64,000 nucleotides of DNA. Source: CBDDYU01 sp965235655 (GTDB lineage Bacteria; Pseudomonadota; Alphaproteobacteria; Pelagibacterales; Pelagibacteraceae). The notes under the pieces are model-generated. The model saw nothing but the letters and a program-made list of their open reading frames with translations, searched no databases and was not told where the DNA came from. The stretch lies in NCBI GenBank assembly GCA_965235655.1, contig CBDDYU010000003.1, positions 62,001-126,000 on the forward strand, written 5' to 3'. Below, one piece after another: positions 8,306-16,908 of this stretch. The stretch's first letter is position 1. Every line of letters starts with the position of its first letter. The translations under genes were made by a program, and so were the position numbers.

Positions 8306-9204
8306 TAATCAATCAGATTAATTTCTTTATTCATCTTATTAATTACATTTGCTAAATCATTTTTTTCTTTATCATCCAAAGACAGTAAAGGAGATCGAGG
8401 AGGTCCAGCTTCAATACCTTTTAAATCAACACCATATTTTATGGATTGTATAAATTTTCCACCTTGCTCTAAGTTTGTCATTAATGGTTTCATTGCATCC
8501 CAAATTTTTTTTCCTTTTTCAATATTTTTTTCAATTACACATGTGTTCCATAATTTTATATGTGCTTTAGCAGCAAAATTACTACCAGCACAGACCCAAC
8601 TTTTAGAACCTGCTTTAAAAAAATCAAAAGCTTGGTCATCCATTCCACAACAAAGATCTATATTTGGATAATTATTCATTAAAAAATCTATTCTTTGAAT
8701 TTCTCCTGAGCTCTCTTTTATTGCACAAAAATTTTTAGACTCACTAATTATATCTAAATATTCTTTATCCATATTGACCGAGGTTCTTCCAGGGTAATTA
8801 TAAAGTAAGATTGGTAAATTTGTTGCTCTATCAATTGCAAGTGAACTTAAAGCATTTTCTTTACTTGTGGGCACAGAATAAGGTGGTGAAGAAATCATAA
8901 TAGCATCAGCTCCAACTTCTTTTGCTTTCTTACCTAAAATAATTGAGTCTTCAATTCTTAAAATTCCACCAGTGCCTACTATTAATTTTACTTTTTTATT
9001 AATTAACTCTGCAGTCACATTAATTAGATGAATTCTTTCCTCTAGCGTTTGAGAGTAATTTTCTCCTGTAGAGCCAGCTAACACTATTCCATGAACTCCC
9101 TCAGCAATTATTTTATCAATAAGAATTGCGTATGCTTTTTCATTAATAGAAAAGTCTTGATTAAATGGTGTGATTAAGGCTGTATAAATACCATTAAACT
9201 GCAT
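8305..9204 (-). CDS. Dihydrodipicolinate synthase/N-acetylneuraminate lyase family aldolase
   Basis: An (alpha/beta)8 barrel aldolase of about 299 residues. The ATG at 9202-9204 is chosen over an in-frame TTG two codons upstream. Family marks are GSTGENYSQTLEER near residue 44 (like GTTGES of DapA), LLYNYPGRTSVNM with the proton-relay Tyr near residue 133, and FCAIKESSGEIQR with the Schiff-base Lys near residue 162. Members condense or cleave pyruvate-type substrates. Placement between a flavoprotein oxidase and a betaine methyltransferase argues for a catabolic lyase rather than the lysine-pathway DapA. The substrate is not known. Confidence 0.75.
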   Translation of the reverse strand: MQFNGIYTALITPFNQDFSINEKAYAILIDKIIAEGVHGIVLAGSTGENYSQTLEERIHLINVTAELINKKVKLIVGTGGILRIEDSIILGKKAKEVGADAIMISSPPYSVPTSKENALSSLAIDRATNLPILLYNYPGRTSVNMDKEYLDIISESKNFCAIKESSGEIQRIDFLMNNYPNIDLCCGMDDQAFDFFKAGSKSWVCAGSNFAAKAHIKLWNTCVIEKNIEKGKKIWDAMKPLMTNLEQGGKFIQSIKYGVDLKGIEAGPPRSPLLSLDDKEKNDLANVINKMNKEINLID

Positions 9205-9206
9205 TA

Positions 9207-10247
9207 TCAATATTTTATTTTTTTATTGATAGTTTTTAAAGAACTATCTGTACCATGATGAAAATGTTTGCTCATATCTGGCATATATTTCATTGAAATT
9301 GGTTTTTTACCAATTGCAACGGACATTTCTCTGACATGATGAGCCTCTGCACCACAACATATACCAATAAAATTAATTTTATTTGCTACACAATCTTTTG
9401 CAAATTCAGCCATTTCATATCTATTACAAAGTAAATTGTCCAAAGCGACAGGAAAAGCATTCCCACCTGGAATACAATCACAGCCATGATCAGTAATATT
9501 TAAAAAACCTGGTTCCTCCTCTGTTGTTCTATAAGGAACAGGTAAACCAGAAACATGACAAGAAACTTTTTTTCTAACTTTTTTTAATAATTTCATTGTC
9601 ATCTTGGGCCCTCGATAACAATTTAAACCCACAACATCTGCGCCAAGGTCTTCCATCATTTTACAAGCATCTTCTGCACTATGACCCTCTCTTGTCTTAT
9701 CTCCTCTTGGAATTGCAAAATTACAAACTGCAATTAATCCTGCATCCTTTATAGCCTTAAGTGCAATCTTCATTTCTTCAGTCCAATTAATTGTCTCAGC
9801 TATCACGAAATCAACGCCTGCTTCTTTTGCCCAACCTACTTGTTCTTCAAACATTTTTTGACATGCTAGTGAACTATTCTTATCTCCTGGATCAAAAATA
9901 TTTGTATTAGCTACATCACCACAAACTAGGAGATCTAAATCTTTAAATTCATTTGCTGCGTCCCTTGCAATTTTTAAAGCATTTTTTTGAAGAGGTTCCA
10001 GTAATTCCTCTTTTCCTATAATTCTTAATTTTTCTCTATGACCATAATAAGTAAAAGCTTGAACAATATCTGTACCTGCTCGAATAAATTCTCGATGTAA
10101 TTGGGTGACTACTTCTGGATGTTCTAATACTACTTCTGGAACAAAAGCACCTGCTGACAGATACCCTCTTCGCTCCATAGCAAAAAGATATCCTTCAGCA
10201 CACATGATCGGGCCATTATTTAAACGATCTATTAAGTTTTTTTTCAT
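9207..10247 (-). CDS. bhmT: Betaine-homocysteine S-methyltransferase-like enzyme
   Basis: A 346-residue homocysteine methyltransferase-family barrel. The three zinc cysteines are visible: one in VVGLNCYRGPKM near residue 210 and two in FIGICCGAEAHHVREM near residue 295. Phe/Tyr-rich early segments (AFTYYGHREK) resemble BHMT. The enzyme would move a methyl group from glycine betaine (or DMSP-like donors) to homocysteine, giving methionine and dimethylglycine. GAGGT lies before the ATG. The Rieske oxygenase gene ends 11 bases upstream. Other methyl donors remain possible because the family is broad. Confidence 0.75.
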   Translation of the reverse strand: MKKNLIDRLNNGPIMCAEGYLFAMERRGYLSAGAFVPEVVLEHPEVVTQLHREFIRAGTDIVQAFTYYGHREKLRIIGKEELLEPLQKNALKIARDAANEFKDLDLLVCGDVANTNIFDPGDKNSSLACQKMFEEQVGWAKEAGVDFVIAETINWTEEMKIALKAIKDAGLIAVCNFAIPRGDKTREGHSAEDACKMMEDLGADVVGLNCYRGPKMTMKLLKKVRKKVSCHVSGLPVPYRTTEEEPGFLNITDHGCDCIPGGNAFPVALDNLLCNRYEMAEFAKDCVANKINFIGICCGAEAHHVREMSVAIGKKPISMKYMPDMSKHFHHGTDSSLKTINKKIKY

Positions 10248-10258
10248 AAAATTTACCT

Positions 10259-11453
10259 CTATTTACTTAAATTATTTGCTACCCATTTATGAAACATTAA
10301 TGTTGGAGTATCCATTACTGGAGAAAAATTTCCACCATTATATGCTGGCGAATTTCTTCCTTCTTGCATACCCTCAATTGCATTCACATCTTCGTTCATT
10401 ACTTCTTGCCAAAATTTAAAGTTTTTTTCTCGCATTTCTTTTAAGTCTTCACTTGAAGCACTTTTATCACCAACATAATACATCTCAAAATGTTCTCTAG
10501 TTTTATTATTAGCTAAAGGTTCTAACCAAAATGCGTAATAATGATCTACATGTATGCCAAGCATCACATTTGGAAATAATGAAACATATTCAGAGTTATG
10601 ATGTAAATCACTAGGCCAATTAGGAAAACATTCAAATTTTTTATTACCATCAAACTGTTGACTATATTTATTGCTACCTTGACCAGAAAAAGTATCTTGT
10701 GGGTCTTCAATATGATAGTGATCTTTTATATTTGAAACTCTATTGAGTTCGGGATGTACCCAAGGCAAATGATAGCTCTCACAATAATTTTCTATAGCTA
10801 ATTTCCAATTACTGTTAACTTCCATGTTAAAATATCCAAAATCTTTAGAGTGTTTTATTAAATCTTGATCTTTTTTTGGGATAAATTTTGACCATCTATC
10901 TTCTAATGGTTTAATTGCATCAGAAAAATTTTTTGCATTTTCATTTATATTTATAAAAATTAAATCCATCCAAACGCTTGAACGAACTTCTTTGAGGTTG
11001 CTATTGGATTTATCAAAACCTTCGAGCTTCATGTTTGTTCATTCCGCCAATATGAGGGGTGGCAACTAGTTCACCTTCAAAGTTATAAGACCATGAATGA
11101 TAAGGGCACCTAATTACATTTTTTATTGAACAAGGCTCTTTAATTAATTTTAATCCTCTGTGACTACAAACATTATGAAATACTCTGATTGTGTCCGATT
11201 TATCTCTAATGATTATAAGTGGTGTTCCTAACAAGTTGTAAGGTTTGGCATCTCCAATTTCTGGTACTGAGCTTGCGGTACCTATTACTACCCAATTGTT
11301 GTTAAAAATTTTTTCTTTTTCAAAAGTTAGATAATCTTGATTGGTGTAGCATTGATTGGGCAGGCCATGAGCTTCTAGTATTGGCTTTTTAACTACTTCT
11401 ATTTGATCTAAATTTAATATGTCTGATAATTCTTTTATTCTTTTATTATTCAT
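10259..11453 (-). pseudogene. Rieske-type aromatic-ring/quaternary-amine oxygenase alpha subunit, frame-disrupted
   Basis: The N-terminal frame (11013-11453) holds the Rieske [2Fe-2S] ligands CSHRG and CPYHSWSY and stops after GGMNKHEARRF. A second frame resumes with LEGFDKSN and carries the mononuclear iron site region NWKLAIENYCESYHLPWVHPEL to the end at 10259. The span of 1195 bases is one over a multiple of three, so one extra base near 11013-11032 explains the break. Joined, about 397 residues match oxygenases of the CntA/GbcA group (carnitine or glycine betaine). No reductase gene is adjacent. A strong AAGGAGG precedes the start. It may be a genuine pseudogene or a sequencing error. Confidence 0.78.
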
Positions 11454-11522
11454 AATCCTCCTTTTAGGTTGAAAAAAAAGAAGAATTTCTACGATTCTCT
11501 AATTATGACTTGTTGAAATACT

Positions 11523-11538
11523 GTCTGACAATTCAGAC
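11523..11538. promoter_or_regulatory. Inverted repeat in the divergent intergenic region
   Basis: GTCTGA and TCAGAC, separated by CAAT, form a perfect 6-bp inverted repeat between the divergent Rieske and MetF-like genes. Its place, about 70 bases from one start and 160 from the other, would suit an operator for a dimeric regulator. No regulator gene is next to it, so the role is inferred. Confidence 0.35.
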
Positions 11539-11658
11539 TGAAGTTAAAACCATTTTTAAATTCTAGGTCTATTTTCAACATCCTGTACGCTACCATAATT
11601 GGACTAAAATCAAAATAAAATTCAATCTCGACTTGTTAGACTGGAGAAATGAATTTCT

Positions 11659-11686
11659 TTGACACTTATTTTAAATAAGATAATCA
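11659..11686 (+). promoter_or_regulatory. Possible sigma70 promoter for the MetF-like/demethylase genes
   Basis: TTGACA at 11659-11664 is a full match to the -35 consensus. A weak -10-like TAATCA follows after 16 bases at 11681-11686. The ATG at 11697 is only about ten bases further, so the transcript would be nearly leaderless. The -10 match is poor. Confidence 0.35.
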
Positions 11687-11696
11687 TCTCGGAAAA

Positions 11697-12427
11697 ATGA
11701 ATTTCTCTTTGGAGATTAGTCCACACACTGACCTTGAAACCCTACCAGAAGTTAACGATATTTATGTGACTATGCTTCCGGGAGAGGACTATAGAGAGAC
11801 CGCCCAAAAATCTGCAGATTTAGTAAAAAAGGGATTTAATCCTGTACCACATTTTCCAGCTAGATCTATTAAAGATGAAAATGAATTAAAAGATTACGTT
11901 ACCAGATGTAAAGATGTGGGTGTCAAACAAGCATTAGTCATTGGTGGTAGGTAGAGATCCAATTGGCAAAGTTTGATAGTTCTTTTCAAATTTTAGAAAC
12001 AGGTTTTTTTAATGGAATAAAAATTGGTATTGCCGGTCATCCTGAAGGCAGTCCTGATATTCCTGATACAGATTTAGAAAAAGCAATGATAGATAAGAAG
12101 CCTTACGCTGATTATATTGTAACTCAATGGTTACTTGATAGTCAGCCTATTGTTGATTTTATTTCTAAACAAAGCGTACCAGTGCATGTTGGAATTACTG
12201 GGCCCATGAAAATATCTAGCTTAATTAAATTTGCTAATATTGTTGGAGCAAAAAATTCCTTAAATTTTCTTAAATCTAATTTCAGTAAGGCACTAGATTT
12301 ATTGAAACCTAAAGACCCTAATGATTTAATTGGGAAAGTTAAATCGCATACTGATAACTTCCACATTTATACATTCGGCGGCTTGAAGGAAACTAACAAG
12401 TGGTTGAAGGAGAACAAATATGTCTAG
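11697..12427 (+). pseudogene. Methylenetetrahydrofolate reductase (MetF)-like gene, frame-disrupted
   Basis: The first frame (11697-11954) reads MNFSLEISPHTDLETL and ends at ALVIGGR plus TAG. The protein continues in another frame from about 11963 with KFDSSFQILETGFF, GIAGHPEGSPDIPD, HVGITGPMKISSL and a C-terminal FGGLKETNKWL, all like the MetF barrel. The bridge GRDPIGK is in the third frame, so two single-base insertions (about 11947 and 11971) explain it. Joined length is about 243 residues, shorter than usual MetF (about 290). It would interconvert methyl- and methylene-THF. Its end overlaps the demethylase start by eight bases, so the pair is coupled. Confidence 0.72.
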
Positions 12428-13778
12428 TGAGTTTAATTACGATAAAGTAAGACATGTGACGTCAGTAGATCAGTCTGACAGAAAGGTTCCTTATAATTTA
12501 AGACAAAGTGGACCGACTAAAGTAGAATTGCTAATATCAACAAGGGTTAGAAAATCTCCATATTGGCATTTATCAATGAAAGCAGGTTGTTGGAGAGCAA
12601 CTGTTTACAATCGTATTTATCATCCAAGAGGCTATATAAAACCTGAAGATGGTGGAGCAATGGTTGAGTATGATGCAATTGTTAATCATGTAACTATGTG
12701 GAACGTTGCTGTTGAAAGACAAATACAAGTCAAAGGTCCGGATGCAGAAAAATTTGTTGATTATGTAATTACAAGAGATGCAACTAAAATTTCTCCAATG
12801 AGAGCGAGATACGTTATTTTGTGTAATGCTTATGGTGGCGTTTTAAATGATCCAATTCTTTTAAGAATTTCTAAAGATGAGTTTTGGTTCAGTTTATCTG
12901 ATAGTGATATTGGACTTTACTTACAAGGTGTTAATGCTGATGGTAGATTTGATGTGCATATTGATGAAATCGATGTCAGTCCTGTACAAATTCAAGGACC
13001 AAAATCAAAAGCATTAATGAAAGACTTATGTGGCGATCAAGTTGATTTTGATAACATGCCTTTCTATGGTTTAGCGTCTGCTAAAGTAGGTGGAAGAGAT
13101 GTTATTATTTCTCAATCAGGATTTTCAGGCGAGGCTGGATATGAGATCTATTTAAGAGACTCTATGTTGTATGCTGAAGATATGTGGAATGCTGTGCTTG
13201 AAGCAGGTAAAAAACATAGCTTAATGGTTATTGCACCTGCTCACCATAGAAGAATCCAAGCTGGAATTCTTTCTTGGGGACAAGACATGGACAATCAACA
13301 CAATCCTTTTCAATGTAATTTAGGATACCAAGTTTCATTATCTGGAAAAGGTGAATGGAATAAAAAAGCTGATTATGTTGGAAAAGCTGCTCTTGAAAAG
13401 ATGAGAGATGAACTAAGAGCTGGTAAGAAACCTTACAAGCTACAATTAGTTGGTCTTGAATTAGGTGGAAAACCAATTGAAGAATACGCTCCTGACTTTT
13501 GGTTAGTATCAAATGAAGGTGGTGGAGATCCTGTTGGATTTATTACTTCTCCTTGGTATCACCCTGAGAAAAAACAAAACATTGCTATGGGATATGTGCC
13601 ATTTGATGGAACTTTAAACTCAAATGGATTTCCAAAAGGTAAAATTGGAACTAAATATAAAGTTCATTTACCAGAAAAATACTCTGACACTCCAGGAACA
13701 CCTGTTGATGCAGTAGTAGTAGATATCCCTTTCAAAGAGTCTTACAACGCGAATACCAGAGAAGTTGTAAAAGGCTAA
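12420..13778 (+). CDS. GcvT-family tetrahydrofolate-dependent methyltransferase/demethylase (DmdA/LigM-like)
   Basis: A 452-residue aminomethyltransferase-fold protein. GGVLNDPILLRISKDEFW near residue 141 and VSPVQIQGPKSKALM near residue 190 are like DmdA, and QSGFSGEAGYEIY near residue 235 is the GcvT folate-site segment. It is clearly longer than DMSP demethylase DmdA (about 370 residues) and has extra C-terminal residues more like LigM-type O-demethylases. Coupling to a MetF-like gene parallels ligM with metF in sphingomonads. It most likely transfers a methyl group from an O-, S- or N-methyl substrate to THF. The substrate is unknown. Confidence 0.72.
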   Translation: MSSEFNYDKVRHVTSVDQSDRKVPYNLRQSGPTKVELLISTRVRKSPYWHLSMKAGCWRATVYNRIYHPRGYIKPEDGGAMVEYDAIVNHVTMWNVAVERQIQVKGPDAEKFVDYVITRDATKISPMRARYVILCNAYGGVLNDPILLRISKDEFWFSLSDSDIGLYLQGVNADGRFDVHIDEIDVSPVQIQGPKSKALMKDLCGDQVDFDNMPFYGLASAKVGGRDVIISQSGFSGEAGYEIYLRDSMLYAEDMWNAVLEAGKKHSLMVIAPAHHRRIQAGILSWGQDMDNQHNPFQCNLGYQVSLSGKGEWNKKADYVGKAALEKMRDELRAGKKPYKLQLVGLELGGKPIEEYAPDFWLVSNEGGGDPVGFITSPWYHPEKKQNIAMGYVPFDGTLNSNGFPKGKIGTKYKVHLPEKYSDTPGTPVDAVVVDIPFKESYNANTREVVKG

Positions 13779-13788
13779 ATCTTTTTTT

Positions 13789-13810
13789 TGGGGGAGTTTT
13801 AACTCCCCCA
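13789..13810 (+). terminator. Strong hairpin after the demethylase gene
   Basis: TGGGGGAGTT and AACTCCCCCA form a perfect G+C-rich stem, very conspicuous in this A+T-rich DNA. It starts ten bases after the stop codon. The T-run lies before the hairpin (13782-13789), not after it, so it is not a textbook intrinsic terminator for the plus strand. It could also stabilise the 3' end of the mRNA. Confidence 0.55.
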
Positions 13811-13817
13811 ATAATTC

Positions 13818-13928
13818 ATGACTAAATTCTTTTTAATTGCGGTTTGCATTATTATCACTATTGCTTTAATAATATTTCCATTAGTTGTTTCTTACAAAGA
13901 ACAAAAAAATAAAAAAAATAAAGATTAA
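13818..13928 (+). CDS. 36-residue single-pass membrane protein
   Basis: An ATG at 13818-13820 opens a 36-codon frame: MTKFFLIAVCIIITIAL, more hydrophobic residues, then a basic tail ending KKNKKNKD. Its TAA (13926-13928) is directly followed by the ATG of the Yip1-like gene, and it fills the gap after the hairpin completely. Function unknown. It could be a small accessory subunit or leader peptide of the next membrane protein. Confidence 0.45.
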   Translation: MTKFFLIAVCIIITIALIIFPLVVSYKEQKNKKNKD

Positions 13929-14474
13929 ATGTTTGGTGAATTTCTAAGTATTATTTTCAAATCTATAAAACTAGATAAATCTCTTTACAAAGATAATAAA
14001 AATTTTGGTGAAGCTTCAATATATTTCGCTGGATTAATTATGATCTTAGATGGTTTAGCTGGTGCAGTTGCAGCAAATACAGTTATTAAAACTGCTGTAG
14101 CAATGTCAGGATTAACAGCAATTTTAACTTGGTTAGTTTGGGCTATTTTTATATTTGTAATTGGGGTTAAGTTGTTTCCAGATAAAGATTCAAAAATCCC
14201 TTTTAAAAAAGTTTTAACTGCCGTTGGTTTTGCACATGCTCCTGGGTTGCTAAGATTTTTTGCTGTAACACCTAACTTAATGATACCAATAATTTTTTTA
14301 ACTCAATTTTGGATTTTTGCCGGTTTGATTATTGCAACCAAACAGGTTCTTAATTTGAAATCAAATCTAAAAGCTTTTGGGGTTGTTTTCTTATCATTCC
14401 TTATCATAGCTTTCTTATCCATCTCATTCGTAATGAGTAGAATGGATTTCTTACCTGTTAGTCAAATTAGCTAA
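13929..14474 (+). CDS. Yip1-domain integral membrane protein
   Basis: A 181-residue membrane protein with about five hydrophobic segments after a short cytosolic N-terminus (KLDKSLYKDNKNFGEASIYF). The layout, with a helix pair around residues 33-70, a KVLTAVGFAHAPGLLRFF segment near residue 97, and three more helices, is that of bacterial Yip1-family proteins, whose role is not defined. The stop codon overlaps the convergent stop of the 56-residue minus-strand gene. The start follows the 36-residue membrane protein without any gap. Confidence 0.7.
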   Translation: MFGEFLSIIFKSIKLDKSLYKDNKNFGEASIYFAGLIMILDGLAGAVAANTVIKTAVAMSGLTAILTWLVWAIFIFVIGVKLFPDKDSKIPFKKVLTAVGFAHAPGLLRFFAVTPNLMIPIIFLTQFWIFAGLIIATKQVLNLKSNLKAFGVVFLSFLIIAFLSISFVMSRMDFLPVSQIS

Positions 14475-14641
14475 ATTGGAAAGATGGTTTTTGATAACCT
14501 ACAAGATTTACATAATTTAAATCCTGTTAAAATTAAATTTTGAGAAACGCTTTCATCTTCAGATTTACATTCATCACAAAGATTATTAAAATCTTCTAAA
14601 TCTTCTTCATTTATCAATTTATCATCAAGATCATCAGTCAT
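14471..14641 (-). CDS. 56-residue zinc-ribbon-like protein
   Basis: The ATG at 14639-14641 opens a 56-codon frame ending with TAG at 14471-14473. It has an acidic start (MTDDLDDKLINEEDLEDF), then LCDEC and, 24 residues later, LCKSC, giving two CxxC pairs that could bind zinc. The start overlaps the end of the DUF3726-like gene by eight bases, so it is the last gene of the four-gene dipeptidase operon. Overlap, codon pattern and the paired cysteines support a real gene. I do not recognise the family. Confidence 0.6.
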   Translation of the reverse strand: MTDDLDDKLINEEDLEDFNNLCDECKSEDESVSQNLILTGFKLCKSCRLSKTIFPI

Positions 14642-15245
14642 TATCGGTCAAACCTGCTCCTGCACCACTTTGTTTTAAACTGTCTGTCTCCTCAACAAAA
14701 GTTTCCTCTGACAAAGCGTAAAGGTTTTTCCATTCTTCATCGTTAAAACTATCTTCATTTTCAAGAATTTTAACCTCAAGTTTTTTTGCTAAGGGCAAAA
14801 TCTGGTTATCATTTTTATTAACAAGAATATTCACATTTAAATTTAATAAAAATTCATTTTCATCAAATGATAAGGATATCTTCTTGCCGATTATTTCTGA
14901 GCTTCTACTTAAAAATGGCAAGAAAAGTATAGGGTAAGCTAAATTTTCAAAAATTAATTTAGTATAATTTTCAATTTTTTTTGAATGATCTAAAAAACTT
15001 ACACCTGCAATAATTGGACAAAATGCTAAAGTGTTAGAAATGTTTTTTTGATTTATAATTTTTAAATCTTCATATTTTTTTGATTTTCGATCTAAATAAT
15101 ATTGGGTTAAATTTTTAATACCAGGTAATCCAAATAATTCTAATAATCTAATATTTTTACCAACCTCTTCAGCAATACCCCAGGAAAATCCTGATGCACG
15201 GCTTGCACGTTTAGAGGTTGTGTCTATTTCACTGAGTGATTTCAT
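14634..15245 (-). CDS. DUF3726-like protein
   Basis: A 203-residue protein without signal peptide or membrane helix. The start, LSEIDTTSKRASRASGFSWG followed by IAEEVGKNIRLLELFGLPG, is the pattern I associate with DUF3726, a family of unknown function known mainly from alphaproteobacteria. The C-terminal end, QSGAGAGLTDND, is also recurrent in that family as I remember it. It starts two bases after the 553-residue gene and overlaps the small zinc-ribbon gene, so it belongs to the same operon. No catalytic motif can be named. Confidence 0.62.
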   Translation of the reverse strand: MKSLSEIDTTSKRASRASGFSWGIAEEVGKNIRLLELFGLPGIKNLTQYYLDRKSKKYEDLKIINQKNISNTLAFCPIIAGVSFLDHSKKIENYTKLIFENLAYPILFLPFLSRSSEIIGKKISLSFDENEFLLNLNVNILVNKNDNQILPLAKKLEVKILENEDSFNDEEWKNLYALSEETFVEETDSLKQSGAGAGLTDND

Positions 15246-15246
15246 G

Positions 15247-16908
15247 TTATTGATCTAAATTATAGACCCACTGATCATCATAATTTTTTAAATCAGTTGG
15301 CAAAGGCGCTCCTTGAAACATACATATTCTTAACCATTTATCAGATCTTGGATCAAATTTAAGCGCTCCAAAAAAAGAAAGTTTTAATCTTAACATGTCT
15401 ATAGGAATTATTTTTTCACTTATCGTATTGTCTTGAATTTCAGAGTATGGAAATTTTTCTATAATAAATGCTCTTCTTACAACATGTCTTAAATCTGAAT
15501 TATTGATTAAAAATTCTGCTATGGAAACATCCTTATTTAAAGATTTAATTCTTTCATAAAGTCTTTTTATATCTCTTGCAATTGCAAGCGGTTGTTCTAA
15601 TTCTGAACCTTGCTCAATATATCTATCTGCTAATCTAGGCTCCTCTTTATTTTTTGAAATGAACCAGAATTTTTGATTATTTTCTTTTTTATCAAAATCA
15701 ATATTTAAAACTTCTGAATATTTATCTTCTAAAATATTTTTTAATTCATTTACCTTTCTTGAGGTTGGAATGTTAAAATAACGATCCTCATCAGAGCTCA
15801 TTTGATGAATTAATGGTTTTATAATATCATCGAAAGGTTCCATCATAATTGAAACAACATACTCAGTACATTCTTCACAAGAATTTTGTTCTAACCACAA
15901 ATAAATTTTATTAAATGGATATTCCTCATTAAAATTAAAATCATTTTCAGTGAATTTAATTACCTTTTGAACATCCTTTAATAAATCTTTAATTTTTTTT
16001 TGTTGATAGGTGCTCTCAGTATTCCAGGATGTAATATTTACTAATGACTTTTTTAAACTATTTTTAAATAATAGACTGTCTTGAGACTTAACTTGTTTTA
16101 TTTCTCTAATTTTTTTTAATGCTATTTCCCTAGCTAAAATCCAGTTATTCAATAATGTGGGATGATTTACTATAAAAGGTGCCATTCCTAATCCAGTGGA
16201 ATTCCCTATACCTAAATTTTTACAAATTCTTTTATCTAGGGATACTGCTTTAGTGGGATTTTTGCACTTAGCTACATGATTAACTTGATCAAAAGTAAAT
16301 TGTCTAACTAAATAAACTAACATCATCTCCAATCTAAATGGTCCATTAATCTCTTCCCTATTTTTTATTCTAAAACGATCAGCTAACCCAAATTTACCAG
16401 AGCCGTAAACGGCGGTGGTCCTATATAAATAACCTACTGATGACAATAAATCTAAATCGGGTTGTTTTCCTTCACTTAGATTGTTCACTACATGATCAAA
16501 AACTCGTACTGATTTGTTGGCTCTAGAAAGAGTTAATTCTTTGTAAGACAATCTTCCAACTTCTTGTTTGGGAACTTCATTCTTTAATCTTTCAATATCC
16601 TCTCTAGCAGGAGATCCATCATACAAGGTAAAGGCTGCATCCCACTTTGTTGCAATTACTCTATCAGATCTTTCGTCATCACTTATTTTATTTGCAAAAC
16701 ATACAAGAGAGTAAATTCTATCTTTTTTTTTAAATGAATAAACTGCGCTACCAAATCCCTCATCATCGAGATCAAAAAGATCTCTTTTATACTCCCAATC
16801 TTTAAATTCATTTAAAAAACTTCTCAAAAAAGAAAGTTTTGATTGATGAAAAGAGCCCAGCCTTGAAAGCTTCATTACTACATTGGGATTTCTTAATTCT
16901 ATTTTCAT
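15247..16908 (-). CDS. Conserved hypothetical protein, 553 residues, in dipeptidase operon
   Basis: I do not recognise this family. The 553-residue product has no signal peptide and no membrane helix. Readable features are basic and aromatic N-terminal stretches (LGSFHQSKLSFLRSFLNE), a glycine-rich NLGIGNSTGLGMAPFIV near residue 230, a cysteine pair in SCEECTEYV near residue 340, and a C-terminal LRLKLSFFGALKFDPRSDKW. It lies between an M19-like dipeptidase and a DUF3726-like protein with gaps of zero and one base. That implies co-translation and a shared task, perhaps an enzyme complex with a cofactor. Confidence 0.6.
   Translation of the reverse strand: MKIELRNPNVVMKLSRLGSFHQSKLSFLRSFLNEFKDWEYKRDLFDLDDEGFGSAVYSFKKKDRIYSLVCFANKISDDERSDRVIATKWDAAFTLYDGSPAREDIERLKNEVPKQEVGRLSYKELTLSRANKSVRVFDHVVNNLSEGKQPDLDLLSSVGYLYRTTAVYGSGKFGLADRFRIKNREEINGPFRLEMMLVYLVRQFTFDQVNHVAKCKNPTKAVSLDKRICKNLGIGNSTGLGMAPFIVNHPTLLNNWILAREIALKKIREIKQVKSQDSLLFKNSLKKSLVNITSWNTESTYQQKKIKDLLKDVQKVIKFTENDFNFNEEYPFNKIYLWLEQNSCEECTEYVVSIMMEPFDDIIKPLIHQMSSDEDRYFNIPTSRKVNELKNILEDKYSEVLNIDFDKKENNQKFWFISKNKEEPRLADRYIEQGSELEQPLAIARDIKRLYERIKSLNKDVSIAEFLINNSDLRHVVRRAFIIEKFPYSEIQDNTISEKIIPIDMLRLKLSFFGALKFDPRSDKWLRICMFQGAPLPTDLKNYDDQWVYNLDQ

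Noticed and set aside
10105..10419. 104-residue plus-strand frame across the BHMT/Rieske junction
   Set aside because: It is antisense to two recognisable genes and shows no protein features of its own.
12420..13778. DMSP demethylase (dmdA)
   Set aside because: The protein is about 80 residues longer than DmdA and its C-terminal part differs; only the general GcvT/DmdA-type assignment is safe.
10248..13817. SAM-V, SAM-II or glycine riboswitch near bhmT, the demethylase, fhs or sox genes
   Set aside because: I looked for conserved cores in the leaders at 11454-11696, 28678-28802 and before bhmT and saw none I could recognise; a covariance search would be decisive.
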